Assembly: GCA_951799425.1 (NCBI GenBank)
Contig: OX637401.1
Span: 20,932,001-20,996,000, forward strand
Reading direction: 5' to 3'
Origin: Ilex aquifolium
Taxonomy: Eukaryota > Streptophyta > Magnoliopsida > Aquifoliales > Aquifoliaceae
Length of the DNA stretch: 64,000 nt
Position numbers and translations under genes: made by a program. Numbering within the stretch: position 1 is the stretch's first letter; each line of letters starts with the position of its first letter. The notes beneath the pieces were generated by a model. It was not told where the DNA came from, did not search any database, and was given only the letters and a program-made list of their open reading frames with translations. This document shows, one piece after another, positions 11,578 to 23,730 of the stretch.

Positions 11578-11801
11578 TTTCCTTCTCGTTCATGCCCATT
11601 TACCTTCTAAAAACTGTCATATTAATTTGGAAGCTCAAAGGGCACCGTCTTTACTTGTAGTGGTTTCTTGGTTCCTTAAAGTCTGGGGTTCTTTTGAACT
11701 TTCTATAGTTCCCAGGATTCTCCTTTTCTTGAATCTTGGGGATACTTCTCTAATCTTGAGGGTTTCTTGTTCTTTTTTTCTTTCCTTCCTTCGAGTTTCT
11801 G

Positions 11802-12791
11802 ATGGCTGCCTCATTTTCCTCCTTGTTCCAAGAGCGAGTTTCCAATGGGATCGAGTGGAAGTGGCATTCGAATTACCTAGCCCCCTCCGATGAGCCTTGC
11901 AACTATCTTCCTCGAGGGGAAGTCTGCTTCTTTGAAGGTGCTTTGGAGATGGGTCTCCGCCTCCCTATCCACCCTTCTATAGGGTGGCTTTTAGCTTATT
12001 GCGGGTTGTGCCCCTCTCGCCTTTCTCCCAGGGGATGGGGTACTGTGATCAGCTTTTTCATCTTCAGGAGATTGCAGGGCAATGACAAGTTCCCTACTGT
12101 TGCTGAAGTCTTTTACTTTTTTGAGCTGGAGGATGACGAGGTCCCCTGCTTTAGTTGCTTTAGGTGGAGGCGCTTCGTCCTGCGTCCCTTGATCCTTGAC
12201 CTTCCTACATCTCCTGAGGGATGGGAAAGACGCTTTTTCTTTGCCTCTGGGGATTCTTGGAGGTCCTCCGAGGTGCATTATAGGGAGTGCAGGATTCCCA
12301 GATCTTGAAGGAGTTTTTCTTACTCTGGTAAGTATACCAAGTACTTTTCTTTAAAGTTCCTTAATAATCTGTTCTCATCGTGTTGCTGGTGCACAGGTTC
12401 GCCTGACCTGGATCTGTTGGAATTGATGAAGGTCGATCAGATGGCTCATGCTGAGCCTATGTCTTTTTCTGGACTGATGACGTCAGACAATCTCTTCTTA
12501 TTTAGCGCTGCAGCTGCTATGGATTTTGTTTCCTTTCCAGATTCTCCTGCTTCCTCCATTCCTGAGTCGGACGATAGCTCTGAAAGGCCTTCAAGGAAAC
12601 GCAAGAGGGATGGGTCTGGTGATTCCACTTCCTTGGCTGACTCTTCTGTTGGGGCAGTTTTGCTTTCTTCTTCCGGGGGTAAGCTTCTTAATAAGCTTTC
12701 TTCAGTGGAGAAAGAAAGAGACGAGTTGAAGGAGGAGAATGTGCGCCTGAAAAAGGAGATTGTTGAGCTGAAAAAGCGGCTTGGGGACTAG
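11802..12791 (+). pseudogene. Antisense accessory gene 2 of the Tat element (PF04195-like)
   Basis: A second, shorter member of the same family as the gene at 8114-10841. From the ATG at 11802 it shows the family core (VCFFEGALEMGLRLPIHPSI, then a Trp-Gly segment and PTVAEVFYFF). A TGA at 12306-12308 ends the frame just before a donor near 12332; the acceptor at about 12396 leads into a second exon with an NLS-like RKRKRDG stretch and a C-terminal coiled coil (12690-12785). It sits between the 69-bp and 40-bp repeats, in the same orientation as gene 1. Two related genes in one element suggest duplication or capture from a related Tat element. Function is not known. Confidence 0.7.
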
Positions 12792-12894
12792 TTAGGAATT
12801 TCCCTTGTTCTTCTCTAATTTTGTTATTTCGTCAACTTTGAATAAATGGAAACCCCTATTTGTCTTTTCCTGTTAACTGTGTGCTTGTGAACCC

Positions 12895-13232
12895 TTGAGT
12901 TGAAGAGCTCATTGTTGTTATATGAGCTCGCTGAATACTCATGAGGCCAAGGGCTCGCGGTTCATTCCCGGAGTGGATGAGCTCATCGTGACCTACAGGG
13001 CTCATTTTATGAACTGAAGTGCTGATCGTGAGCTACGGGGCTCATTGTACGAACTGAGAAGTTCATACTGAGCTTCGGGGCTCATTTTATGAACTGAAGT
13101 GCTCATCATGAGCTACGGGGCTCATTTTACGAACTGAGAAGTTCATACTGAGCTTCGGGGCTCATATTATGAACTGAAAAGTTCATACTAAGCTCCGGGG
13201 CTCACTTTATGAACTGAGAAGTCCATACTGAG
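12895..13232. repeat. 40-bp minisatellite, left part
   Basis: Repeats of about 40 bp built on GAACTGAGAAGTTCATACTGAGC and GGGGCTCATTTTAT, in 7-8 degenerate copies. It is continuous with 24842-25190; the Athila element split it. It lies in the 3' non-coding part of the Tat element, between pol and accessory gene 2. Confidence 0.9.
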
Positions 13233-14351
13233 TGATTAAGGCCGAATAATCACATTTATTATTAGGAAAGATTGAATATTTAATTGTAAAAGTGTGATAA
13301 ATATAAAAGTTTATCCAAGTTTGGGTGTTATGCTATCAAATGTTGATTTGTGTTAATTTGCAGGACAAAAAAGCCGTATGCTTTGGAAGAAGCTTGTACA
13401 GTTTGCGTAATTTTGGAGTTAAATTATGGGAAGACGAAGCATAGCTCAAAGGAAAACACACTGGAAGTCGCGTCCGGACGGAAGAAGAATACGCGTCCGG
13501 ACGCGAGTGGCAAAAAGGCGATCAGAAGAAGAACAAACTCACTGGAAGTTGCGTCCGGACGGAAGAAGGACACGCATCCGGACGCGTGTCAAGGATCTGC
13601 TGATACCAGACCTAGAATTCTGACGAAAATCAATCTCTTTCTAAAGGGGTTATAAATACAAATTGAAGACTTTGTAATAGGCATCTCTTTTTCATCTTTT
13701 GGCTCACGACTTCTTGGGTGTATTTTTGCAATTCTTTTATGGCCGGCTAGAAGGTTAAGTTAGGGCTAGGGAAAATCTCTCAGTGGAGTACGGTATTTTT
13801 ATAGACTTTGTACTTAATGATTTATGACATTGTGTTAATCTAGTTTCTAATCTTATAGCAAAGTTTTTATTCTGTAAAAACTCCTGAGTTGTTGTGCCAC
13901 GTACATCGATTGCTTGAGTTTCCCTGCGAATAAATAACTGGTTATTCTATGCTTGAAGTGTTAATATTGTTTCATAAAATATTATGATTGATGTATTATT
14001 CAAGTTTCTGAATAATCTTTTGGTTATAACTTTTGGTTTTCCTACTTGATTTGTTATCTGGATTAACCGACATTTAATTCCTGTTTCAAATCAAGCCTTG
14101 AGTCTTTAATTATTACCGTATGACATTGAGAGGAAGTACCTGATGCTCTAGTATTTTTATTACTGTTTTAATTATTAAAATCAGTTGTTCTCAATCATCA
14201 AAACTCCTCAATCAAACTTTCTCATTTTAATTTATTAGTGTTCATGTGATTGTTGACTTGTTACAATTCCCTGTGGATTCGACCTCGGGCTTCCGAGAAT
14301 ATATTACTTCGCTCAACCTACGCTTGGGTTTACACTTTTCAAGTTGAAGCA
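13233..14351 (+). repeat. 5' LTR of Athila
   Basis: 1119 bp. It has four copies of a GCGTCCGGACG-type palindrome between 13469 and 13587 and a TATA box TATAAATA at 13651-13658. It has 34 nt near 13370-13405 that the 3' LTR lacks. Confidence 0.95.
13469..13587 (+). promoter_or_regulatory. Palindrome array in the LTR U3 (GCGTCCGGACGC)
   Basis: Four copies of a 12-bp palindrome or its half-changed forms, two preceded by CACTGGAAGT. They lie about 65-180 bp upstream of the LTR TATA box, the usual place for enhancer sites. The CCGG core and several CG dinucleotides make it a likely target of DNA methylation. Function is inferred. Confidence 0.7.
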
Positions 14352-14357
14352 AGTTTT

Positions 14358-14375
14358 TGGCGCCGTTGCCGGGGA
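14358..14375 (+). promoter_or_regulatory. Primer binding site for tRNA-Asp
   Basis: TGGCGCCGTTGCCGGGGA, six nt after the 5' LTR. It is an 18/18 match to the 3' end of tRNA-Asp(GTC) plus CCA, as encoded at 826-897. Confidence 0.95.
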
Positions 14376-14544
14376 GTTGAAAAGAAACAAGGAGCCATCA
14401 CATCTTTCGAGGTGTTCGGTATTTGCGATTTGTCGGAGAACCGGTAACTTCGTTCCAATTTCTTTTATTTGTATTTTCTGGCAATTTATTTACTTTTCGT
14501 TATTTATTTAGATTTCTATTTTATTTGTTTTGTTTAGTTGTTTT

Positions 14545-17172
14545 ATGAGCTCTTGGCATCGTGATTTGAGTGGACGTTTAATAAGAGAGGAGTTAGATAC
14601 TCTGTTTGGAAATCTATTTGATTCGTCTGATTTAAATTTTTATGTGCACACAATGGCTGTTAATCCTAACATTAATAGACAGAATGAACTTCCCCCACAT
14701 GAGGACCATATTGATAGAGTAGGCAATCATGATGAGAATGATGTGGATAATTTGAATGTTAATCAGGGTAGGACTTTGCGTGAATATCTACAACCTGTAT
14801 TACTCACTGAACCGTCATGCATAAATTTTCCATTGAATGCCATTAATTTTGTTTTCAAACCTGGCATGATTCAATTACTTCCAAAATTCCTGGGTATAGG
14901 TGAAGAAAACCCATATTTGCACATCAGAGAATTTGGGGATGTATGTGCTTCGTTTCATGACCAGAATGTTGCAATGGATATAGTCAGGTTGAAGTTATTT
15001 CCTTTTTCATTAAAGGAGAAAGCTAAAACTTGGTTATATTCGTTGAGATCTAGGTCTATCGGAACATGGCAAGAGATGCAGAAACAATTTTTAAAGAAAT
15101 TTTTTCCCACACATCGCACAAACTCTTTGAAAAGACAAATCATGAATTTTTCTCAAAAGGAGTCTGAAATTTTTTATCAAAGTTGGGAAAGATTTAAAGA
15201 CCTTCTTGCATCTTGTCCACATCATGGTTATGAGAGCTGGCGCATAATAAGTTTCTTTTATGAGGGTTTAGGCCCACATCTGCGTCAATTTATTGAGATG
15301 ATGTGTAATGGTGATTTTATGAATAAGGAACCAGATGATGCTTTTGACTATTTAGACCAATTAGCCGAGAATGCACAATCTTGGGATACTACATCCCAGG
15401 AACCCTCTAGAGGTAAAACTGCACAATCATCATCATCTGGTGGGGGTAAGTATCAGTTGAAGGAGGAAGATGACATTGGGGCTAGGATTGCCACCTTAGC
15501 TAGGAGGGTAGAAGCTATGGAATATAAAAGGGTTAATGAGGTTGACACAATATCTGTTGAGGAAGTCTGTAGTTTTTGTGACACCCCCGGACACCCAGTT
15601 AAACAGTGTCCAACATTGCCTGTGTTAAAAGAGGTTTTGCATGATCAAGCAAATGCTGCAAACAATTTTTCAAAACCTTACAATAATCCTTATTCAAATA
15701 CATACAATCCGGGGTGGAAAAATCACCCCAACTTTAGTTGGAGGAATGAAAATAATGCATCACAACCACCTCAACAAAATTCTTCCAATGCTGCACCTTA
15801 TGTCCCACCTCCTAAGAGAAGTATGGATGAGGCATTAACACAGTTCATGCAGAGTCAGTCAAATTATAATAGACAAACTACTCAGGCCATTGATGATCTC
15901 AGAGGTACAGTCAATCAAACCACACAGGCTTTAAATGACATTAGGAGTGCAATCACTAAACTGACTATTGACCCGTGTCATCAGGAGAAGGGTAAGTTCC
16001 CAGCACAACCATAACCAAATCCACAGGGTCAATTTTTTGTGAATGATACTGGCACTCCTAGTACTGAGCATGATCAGGTTAAGTCTATCATCACACTCCG
16101 TAGTGGGAAAGAAATTGATAAAACCATTCCTTCTCAAACTCAAAAATTTGAGAAAATTTCAAAACCTACGGAAAGTGATGATAAACTTAATCCCTCTGAA
16201 GTTAATGAGCCTGAGAAGTATGTTCCTCCTGCACCATTCCCATAGAGATTGCTTACTTCTACCAAGCCTCATATGCACAATGATATGTTAGAAGTCTTTA
16301 AGCAGGTAAAAATCAACATTCCCTTGTTGGATGCCATTAAACAAATACCTTCTTATGCAAAGTTTTTAAAGGAATTATGCACTGTCAAAAGGAAATTGAA
16401 TGTGCAAAAGAAGACATTTTTAACTGAGCAGGTATCCTCCATCATACAGCATAACACTCCACTGAAGTACAAAGACCCAGGTTGTCCTAACATTTCTTGT
16501 GTCATAGGCAACCACAGAATTGAACAGGCTTTACTGGATCTTGGAGCTAGTGTGAACTTGCTCCCATATTCAGTATATGAACAATTAGGGTTAGGTGAAT
16601 TAAAACCCACTTCGGTTACACTCCAATTAGCTGACAGATCAATAAGAGTACCAAGGGGTATGGTGGAGGATGTCTTAGTACAGGTTGACAAATTTTATTT
16701 TCCTGTGGATTTCATAATTTTGGATACTCAACCTGTATTAAATGCTAATGCTCAAATTCCTGTTATTTTAGGCAGACCATTCCTAGCAACTTCAAATGCT
16801 TTAATTAATTGTAGGAATGGTGTGATGAAATTAACTTTTGGGAATATGACATTAGAGCTCAACATTTTTCATGTGTGCAAACAACCAGGGAATGTTGATG
16901 AAGATGTGCATGAGGTTAACATGATTGAGTCTCTTGTTCCAAGCAGAATATATGATTCTTCTCTATTTGATCCACTTGAAGCATGCTTGCTTGAACAATC
17001 TTCTATGATAGAGATAGATGAACTAAATTCTGAAATTTCTGTTTCCACTGATGTGTTAAACTCTTTACAGGTACTTGAAATGAAAGAGTTGAGACAGAAA
17101 GAATTGACCCACCAATCCCATCCAGTGAGAAAGCACCTAAGCTTGACCTCAAGTAGCTACCGGTTGAGTTAA
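14545..17172 (+). pseudogene. gag: Athila gag and protease region
   Basis: Start at the ATG at 14545; the frame is also open slightly upstream. Gag structure proteins follow the Athila pattern (PYLHIREF near residue 120, then KTWLYSL and a retrotransposon-gag core). A zinc knuckle CSFCDTPGHPVKQC lies near 15567-15610. The protease motif ALLDLGASVNLLP lies near 16530-16565. TAA at 16012-16014 and TAG at 16243-16245 interrupt an otherwise single frame; both look like Gln codons changed by C to T. A frameshift near 17085-17110 ends the frame. Confidence 0.92.
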
Positions 17173-18655
17173 AGTATGCATTTCTGGGAGATGATGCAAC
17201 TTATCCGGTAATAATTTCTTCTCAATTGAATTCAGCACAGGAAGGTATGTTATTACAACTTCTTAGAGAACATAAAAAGGCAATTGGCTGGACTTTAGCT
17301 GATATAAAAGGAATTAGTCCATTAGTTTGCACTCACAAGATTTATTTGAAAGATAATGCTAAAACATCTAGGGAAATGCAACGTCGACTGAATCCACATA
17401 TGAAAGAAGTTGTAAAGAAGGAAGTGCTGAAATTGTTAGACATAGGAATTATTTACCCTATTGCAGACAGCAAATGGGTAAGCCCCACACAGGTAGTTCC
17501 TAAGAAATCTGGAGTCACTGTAGTTGCCAATGAAAATAATGAACTTGTGCCAACTGGGACAGTTACTGGTTGGAGAATGTGCATAGACTACAAGAAATTA
17601 AATTCTGTTACTAGAAAAGATCACTTCCCTTTACCTTTTATGAATCAAATTTTGGAAAGGGTAGCATCACATTTGTATTACTGTTTCCTAGATGGCTATT
17701 CAGGATATAATCAGATTGAAATTGCCCTAGAAGACCAAGAGAAAACCACATTTACTTGCCCTTTTGGTACTTTTGCATATCGCAGGATGCCCTTTGGACT
17801 TTGCAATGCACCCGCGACCTTTCAAGGTGCATGCTAAGTATTTTCAGTGACATGGTAGAGCGTTTTCTTGAAGTTTTCATGGATGATTTTACTGTTTTTA
17901 GTGATGCTTTTGATGAATGCTTGTCAAATTTAGAAAAAGTGCTTCTTCGATGTGAAGAAAAGAACCTCGTGCTTAATTGGGAAAAATGCCACTTTATGGT
18001 TCAAAAGGGAATTGTTCTTGGTCACATTGTCTCATCTGATGGAATCCAGGTAGATAAAGCTAAGATAGAATTAATTGCTAATTTACCTTCTCCCAAAACC
18101 CTTAAGGATGTTAGATCTTTTTTGGGTCATGCTGGTTTCTATCGAAGGTTCATAAAAGATTTTAGCTTTATATCTAGACCACTTTGCAATCTCTTAGGGA
18201 AGGATATACCTTTTGAGTGGGATGGGTTATGCCAAGAGGCTTTTGATAAGTTAAAGGGCATGCTCGTCATTGCTCCAATTATGCAACCCCCGAATTGGAG
18301 TCTTCCTTTTGAAATTATGTGTGATGCCAGTGACTATGCAGTAGGGGCAGTTTTAGGACAAAGGAATGAGAAAAAGCCACATGTCATCTACTATGTTAGT
18401 CGAACTTTAAATAGTGCACAAATGAATTATTCTACCACAGAAAAGGAATTACTGGCAGTAGTGTTTGCACTGGACAAATTTAGGTCATATTTAGTGGGAT
18501 TCCCCATTGTTATTTTCACAGACCATGCGGCTCTTAAATATTTACTGACAAAGAAAGATGCCAAACCAAGACTGCTTAGGTGGATCCTCCTACTCTAAGA
18601 ATTTGATATAACCATTAAAGATAAAAAAGGAGTAGAAAATGTAGCGGCTGACCAT
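17173..18655 (+). pseudogene. pol: Athila reverse transcriptase and RNase H
   Basis: RT motifs are WRMCIDYKKLN (about 17570), LDGYSGYNQI (about 17690), RMPFGLCNAPATF (about 17785) and the catalytic FMDD box (about 17880), the Athila form of YxDD. RNase H follows with MCDASDYAVGAVLGQ and YSTTEKELLAVVFALDKFR. Breaks: TAG at 17154-17156 upstream, loss of one A near 17823 (frameshift inside the NAPATFQ segment), and TAA at 18596-18598. The element cannot supply its own polymerase. Confidence 0.92.
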
Positions 18656-20038
18656 TTGTCTAGACTTGTGAGTGACATACCCATTGAGACGGTGCCGATC
18701 AAGGACACTTTTCCTGATGAACAATTGCTGGCAGTTTCGGCAGTACCTTGGTTTGCTGATATAGTGAATTTTCTTGTTACAGGTAACATGCCACCAGCTT
18801 GGACTACATTGGATAGAAGGAAGTTCTTAACTGAAGTGAAAAACTTTTTCTGGGATGACCCATATCTTTTCAAGTATTGCTCAGATCAAATTATCCGGAG
18901 ATGTGTGCCCAATGATGAGGTAAGTAACATTTTATCCTTTTGTCATTCGGGAGCATGTGGATGCCACTTTTCTATGAAAAAGACCACTGCAAAGGTTTTG
19001 CAGTGCGGATTTTATTGGCCGACAATTTTTAAGGATGCATATAATTTCTGTAAGGTGTGTGAGCGATGTCAAAAACTGGGGGGATTAACCCGTAGAAATA
19101 TGATGCCTCTAAATCCAATTTTGATAATAGAAATTTTTGACTGTTGGGACATAGATTTCATGGGACCTTTTCCCCCATCTTTTGGATATATGTACATTTT
19201 AGTGGGAGTAGACTATGTTTCTAAGTGGGTCGAAGCTATACCATGTCGGACAAATGATCATAAAGTTGTTTTGAAATTTTTAAAAGAAAACATTTTGTCC
19301 AGATTTGGTATACCTCGAGCCATTATCAGTGATGGGGGATTGCACTTCTGTAATAGACCTTTTGAGAATTTAATAAAAAAATACGGTGTCACACACAAAG
19401 TTGCAACTCCTTATCACCCTCAGACAAGTGGTCAAGCAGAGCTTGCCAATCGGGAGATTTCTTACATTTTGGAAAAAACGGTGAACCCAGATCGTAAAGA
19501 TTGGTCGTTACGATTAATCGATGCGTTATGGGCATACCGAACTGCATACAAAACCCCGATTGGCATGTCTACGTACAGATTGGTTTATGGAAAAGCTTGT
19601 CACTTGTCTGTGGAACTAGAGCATAAAGCATACTGGGCCATTAAGATGTTCAATTTTAGTTTTGACAAAGCTGGTGCCTTACGAAAATTACAATTAAACG
19701 AGCTTGAGGAGATTAGGAATGAAGCCTATGAGAATTCTAGGATTAGTAAGGAACGAATGAAGGTGTTCCATGATAAGAATATTGTGCGAAAAACGTTTAC
19801 ACCGACACAAAAAGTTCTGCTATATAATTCTAGGCTTCACATCTTCAAAGGAAAGCTTCGAACCAGATGGAGTGGTCCGTACATTGTTAAGGAGGTCTTC
19901 CCCTATGGAACAATAGAGATTGAGAATCCAAGTAATGGGAACACCTTTAAAGTTAACGGACAACGACTGAAACCATTCTTGGAGGAAGGTATTGTAGAAG
20001 TGGAATCCATCGAATTGATGGATCCTCACTATGAATAA
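18656..20038 (+). pseudogene. pol: Athila integrase
   Basis: Same frame as the preceding RNase H, separated by the TAA at 18596. It holds the HHCC zinc-binding region ([10 protein letters not shown], then [12 protein letters not shown]), the catalytic core with Asp in [10 protein letters not shown], Asp in IISDGG and Glu in the GQAELANRE segment, and a C-terminal part with a [15 protein letters not shown] motif. The domain itself is open for 460 codons and looks complete, with its stop at 20036-20038. Integrase would insert cDNA into chromosomes, but it depends on a polyprotein that is broken upstream. Confidence 0.92.
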
Positions 20039-20205
20039 TCTCTCTCTCACCATTTGATGTATACTGTTGTAAATTAGTGTATTTTGTTTTCTCTTTAATT
20101 TTCTACAGATGCATGAGCACAGTTTATGCGCATCCGGTATGTTCTTCCTATCCCTTATTTGATCTTACTTTCGGTATTCGTACATTGAGGACAATGTAGA
20201 TTTTT

Positions 20206-20227
20206 GAGTGGGGGGGGGGGGGGTGGA
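20206..20227 (+). promoter_or_regulatory. Internal polypurine tract
   Basis: GAG, T and a run of about 14 G, in the context ACATTGAGGACAATGTAGAT, about 170 bp after the integrase stop. The same kind of G-run tract precedes the 3' LTR at 23731-23751. It may be a second plus-strand primer site. Confidence 0.6.
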
Positions 20228-20440
20228 GCATTCACTTTGATAAAGAGCATATGAGAATTTGAGCTTTGTGCACATGAACCTGTGTTTATTGTTTTGTTTT
20301 TAGTTAGTCATGTAGTTTTTTTTTATTTTAGGGACTTAGGGAGTTTTATGAGTAGAAAGGAGTCATTTGGGAGGAAAAGGTTTTAAAAATGTGAAAATAT
20401 GAAAATTTTTCTAAGTGTAGAAAAAATAACTCACTGGAAC

Positions 20441-20714
20441 ACGCGTCCGGACGCATGAATAAAGAGCATAACCTACTGGAAGTCGCGTCCGGACGGAACC
20501 AACGAGTCTGAACTCACTGGAAAACGCGTCCGGACGGTGATTTGTCATGCGTCCGGACGGGAAAGCCAACCGTTTCAAATTCTGGAGACGCGTCCGGACG
20601 GGACTGTACCATGCGTCCGGACGCGTGACTTTTAAGGCTAATTAATGCTGCAATTGAGGCGCGTCCGGACGGGTTAACCCCATGCGTCCGGACGCGTGTG
20701 AAAAATTATAAATA
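20441..20714 (+). promoter_or_regulatory. Internal promoter candidate: eight palindromes plus TATA box
   Basis: Eight copies of GCGTCCGGACG between 20441 and 20699, several preceded by ACTGGAA as in the LTR, then TATAAATA at 20707-20714. The ATG of the env-position ORF is 93 nt further on. The composition copies the U3 promoter of the LTR, so a subgenomic transcript for this ORF is likely. Confidence 0.65.
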
Positions 20715-20806
20715 CCGACTGCCCGGTTAGAATTTCTTGCACCACACTCTTCCAAACCAGAATACATTCCTTATTCCTTTATATCTACCTTTCATCACGT
20801 TTTTCC

Positions 20807-21892
20807 ATGGCACCACCTAGAGCTTCTAGTTCAAAGAGACCCCGAGTAAACACTCAGGAGGAGGAGGACACCACTTTTGATCCAGTCCGCTTCCAGATTT
20901 TGGAGGATAGGGTGAGGTTTTTCAAGTACTATGCAACAAAACCCATTGTATGTGAGAGAAGAGTTGAGCACGAAGACTTTGCCAGACTGGGAGTTCAGGA
21001 GTTGATAACATCTAGGAGGTGGGCAGGTTTTATGGGGAAGGAGTGGCTGTGCATCCCCATCCTAGCTAGAGAATTTTACAGCAATGCCAATGACTGTGGG
21101 GATGGAGTCATCACTACTTATGTTCGGGGAAAGACTATAAGGGTGGATGCCACAGCCATAGCAAGGCTAATTGGAATGAGTCAGGCTCGGGTGGTCAACC
21201 CGGAGTACCCACAAAATTATGCTGGAGATGAGGTGGGGAAGGAGCTACTTGGAGACCCGGATTTTGTTTGGACAGATAATGTGAAGTTTCTTCAACAGGG
21301 AGATTTGACCAACAAGTACAAAATCCTCAATTTGATTTCGGTATCAAATATTTTCCCATTGTTGAGAAACAACCACATTTATATTGACCGAGCCAGACTC
21401 CTCTATGCCATAGGTACTGGCAAGACCATAGACCTCCCCTCACTCATTTTTTCTGAAATGCGGAGAGCCATTGTTGACCCGAAAAAACCATCTCTCCCTT
21501 TTGCTGGTTTGGCTACTGCCTTGTGCGAGCAAGCATGAGTGGTGATTGATGCCACTATGGAGCGGGCAAAGAAAGTGGTGGCACTCAACTCTGGCACCCT
21601 TTTGAAAAGTCAGAGTGTATCCAGGCCAGTGCCAGGAGAGAGGGGTCCAGGTCAGGAGCAGGCAGCACCACTAGAGGGGGATGTGCCGGTAGAGGATTGG
21701 GATCAATTCCTCAATATTGATGAGGACTTTGAGATACCAGTGGATGAGGACACTGATCCCAGGACTGATAGGCAGATTTTGTTTGAGTTGCTGAGAGGGC
21801 AGAGAGAGATGAGGACGGAGATGAAAGAGTTGAGGGCGCAGATGAGGGGGCTAGGGCAGAGTTCTCAGGATCAGGCAGGCCCCTCATCTTAG
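20807..21892 (+). pseudogene. Env-position ORF of Athila ('putative plant transposon protein')
   Basis: ATG at 20807 in a CCATGG context. The N-terminus has an NLS-like SSKRPR stretch, and the body carries FARLGVQELITSRRWAGFMG and KTIRVDATAIARLIGM, the family core. The C-terminal part is acidic and ends in a short coiled coil (about 21775-21850). A TGA at 21536-21538 splits it into 243 and 117 codons in one frame. No signal peptide or membrane segment is seen, so 'env-like' refers only to its position after integrase. Function unknown. It has its own candidate promoter just upstream. Confidence 0.8.
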
Positions 21893-22780
21893 GATGATTT
21901 CTTCAAGGTCCCGGTGTTTTTAAAATCGTTTCTTTTAGTTTCTTTACCGTATCTGTGAAATCAAGGCCTATTTTGGGTAGTTTTTGTTAGGCTTGATTTC
22001 GTTTATCTTTTGAATATGCATTGTACCTGAATTCTCAATATTATAAAATGCATATTTTGTTTGGTGTGTTATCAAGTATCTAAATAACATTGTTATGAAT
22101 AATTTGATACCACAATATAGAAATAATTTGTTTAGCTTTAAATTTGCAACTGTTTAAGCATTACATAAAACTTTATTCTATATTTTTGTATCTCATATCA
22201 TGTTCTTATAAAAACTCATAATTTGTGCACTTTAGACTTTACCAAGTTGAAAATTTGTTAGGTATTTTACTTTGAGAACTTGAAACATATAGTTGAGATG
22301 CATAAAAACCCTAGTGAGTTTTGTTCCAATCTGTCTTGGAGGGTTATTTACATTTACTCAATAAAAAATATTTTTATTCAGCTAATCTCCTTCAATAGTT
22401 TCATTATTTTTGTTTTGGTTAACACCAATATTGTGAATGATTGCTTGACTTTGAATTATTTGCATGAGAAGTGTGTTATCAAAAGCTCTTGAGATATGAT
22501 TTTAGGCCATCTTTGTCATTATTTGAGCCTAAACCTTATTCTTTGAATATTATTATCCCTAGAAGCCATGATTGAGCCTTTAAAGTAAAATTTTATTTCT
22601 TATACCCAACATATAATAACCAAGCCAATGAGAAAAAAAATAATATCTTTTACCCTTGGTTATCCTGAGATTGAACTTTTATTGTTTATGTAATTTGGGG
22701 AGATGTTGGTTAAGAAAAGAAAAGAAAAGAAAAAAAAAGAGTTTGCATACTTGTGAATATTTGCATTAGATGTCTTGCTG

Positions 22781-22813
<33 letters not shown>

Positions 22814-23730
22814 AAATATAGCAAGCATGAGTTTTGAAAAAAATATATGAGCAAGTGTTGTAAATTGTGCTTCTAAAGGGTGAAGAATGAAAGGTTATGG
22901 AAAGAAGTTTGGTTGTGTAATGTACATGTTCTCTCGGGATAGTCTTTTGAATTCCTGAATATCCTTCGTTTCAAAACCCTAATCCCAAGGCCCCATTACA
23001 ACCTTAAATAAAGTCCTATCTGATCTCAAGAGTGTATTGAGGATGCATGACTTGTGTGAATAAGGAAGAGAATAGTGATTATTTATTTATTGTGTGTTGA
23101 TTTTCTTTCATGAGACTATGTCAAATCCTTTTCTTTTGGATTACGTTTTTTTTTAATGGAACATGTGAGCACTATTTTGTGTTGATTTAAATATCATCTA
23201 CTCACATGTGATACTTGAGTGTATAATCACTATAATCTGAGAGAATTATTCATGAGTGAATTATCTATTGAGATTTGGCATTGAGACGAATAGTTGATAG
23301 TTGTAGAGGTGATTACCGGATACATTACTAACTTGGTATAGTTAATTCACACTACACACGAGTTTATATGAAAATATGATAAGTGCATACATTTATATAG
23401 CGTAGAATTCTATATGTTGTTTTGCATATGCTTATGCAAAATTAGCATCTTAGAATGTTAATATTGTGGTAGCAACTTATATTATAAAATTGTTATTCAG
23501 ATGTTTGATCACAGGGTGATTTTTGTGGGTACCATCTCTGGAAACCCTCACGAGACTATACTCGTCCACTAGGGGGAACCTAGGGGTTTAAAGGCTTGTT
23601 GCATATGCTAAATGCAATCGTGAGTCCTACGAAAGTGGTTTTGTTTTATTATACTTTTTTTTGTTTCTTAAAATCAGTCGTTGTATTTGTTTCATTGATA
23701 TTTGTCTTGCTAGGGACTAGCAAGATCTAA
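21893..23730 (+). other. Long 3' non-coding region of Athila
   Basis: About 1.8 kb, AT-rich, without a supported gene. A-rich tracts lie at 22720-22815. Long untranslated parts before the 3' LTR are usual in Athila. Confidence 0.7.

Noticed and set aside
12895-13232. Regular 40-bp repeats that look like a CRISPR array
   Set aside because: Units are contiguous and degenerate, with no unique spacers. The context is a plant retrotransposon.
13350-13655. Arg/Lys-rich open frames in the Athila LTR (also 23844-24140)
   Set aside because: They lie over the palindrome array upstream of the TATA box; the repeated codons come from the motif, not from a protein.
22660-22854. Phe-rich minus-strand frame in the Athila 3' region
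   Set aside because: Caused by A-runs on the plus strand.
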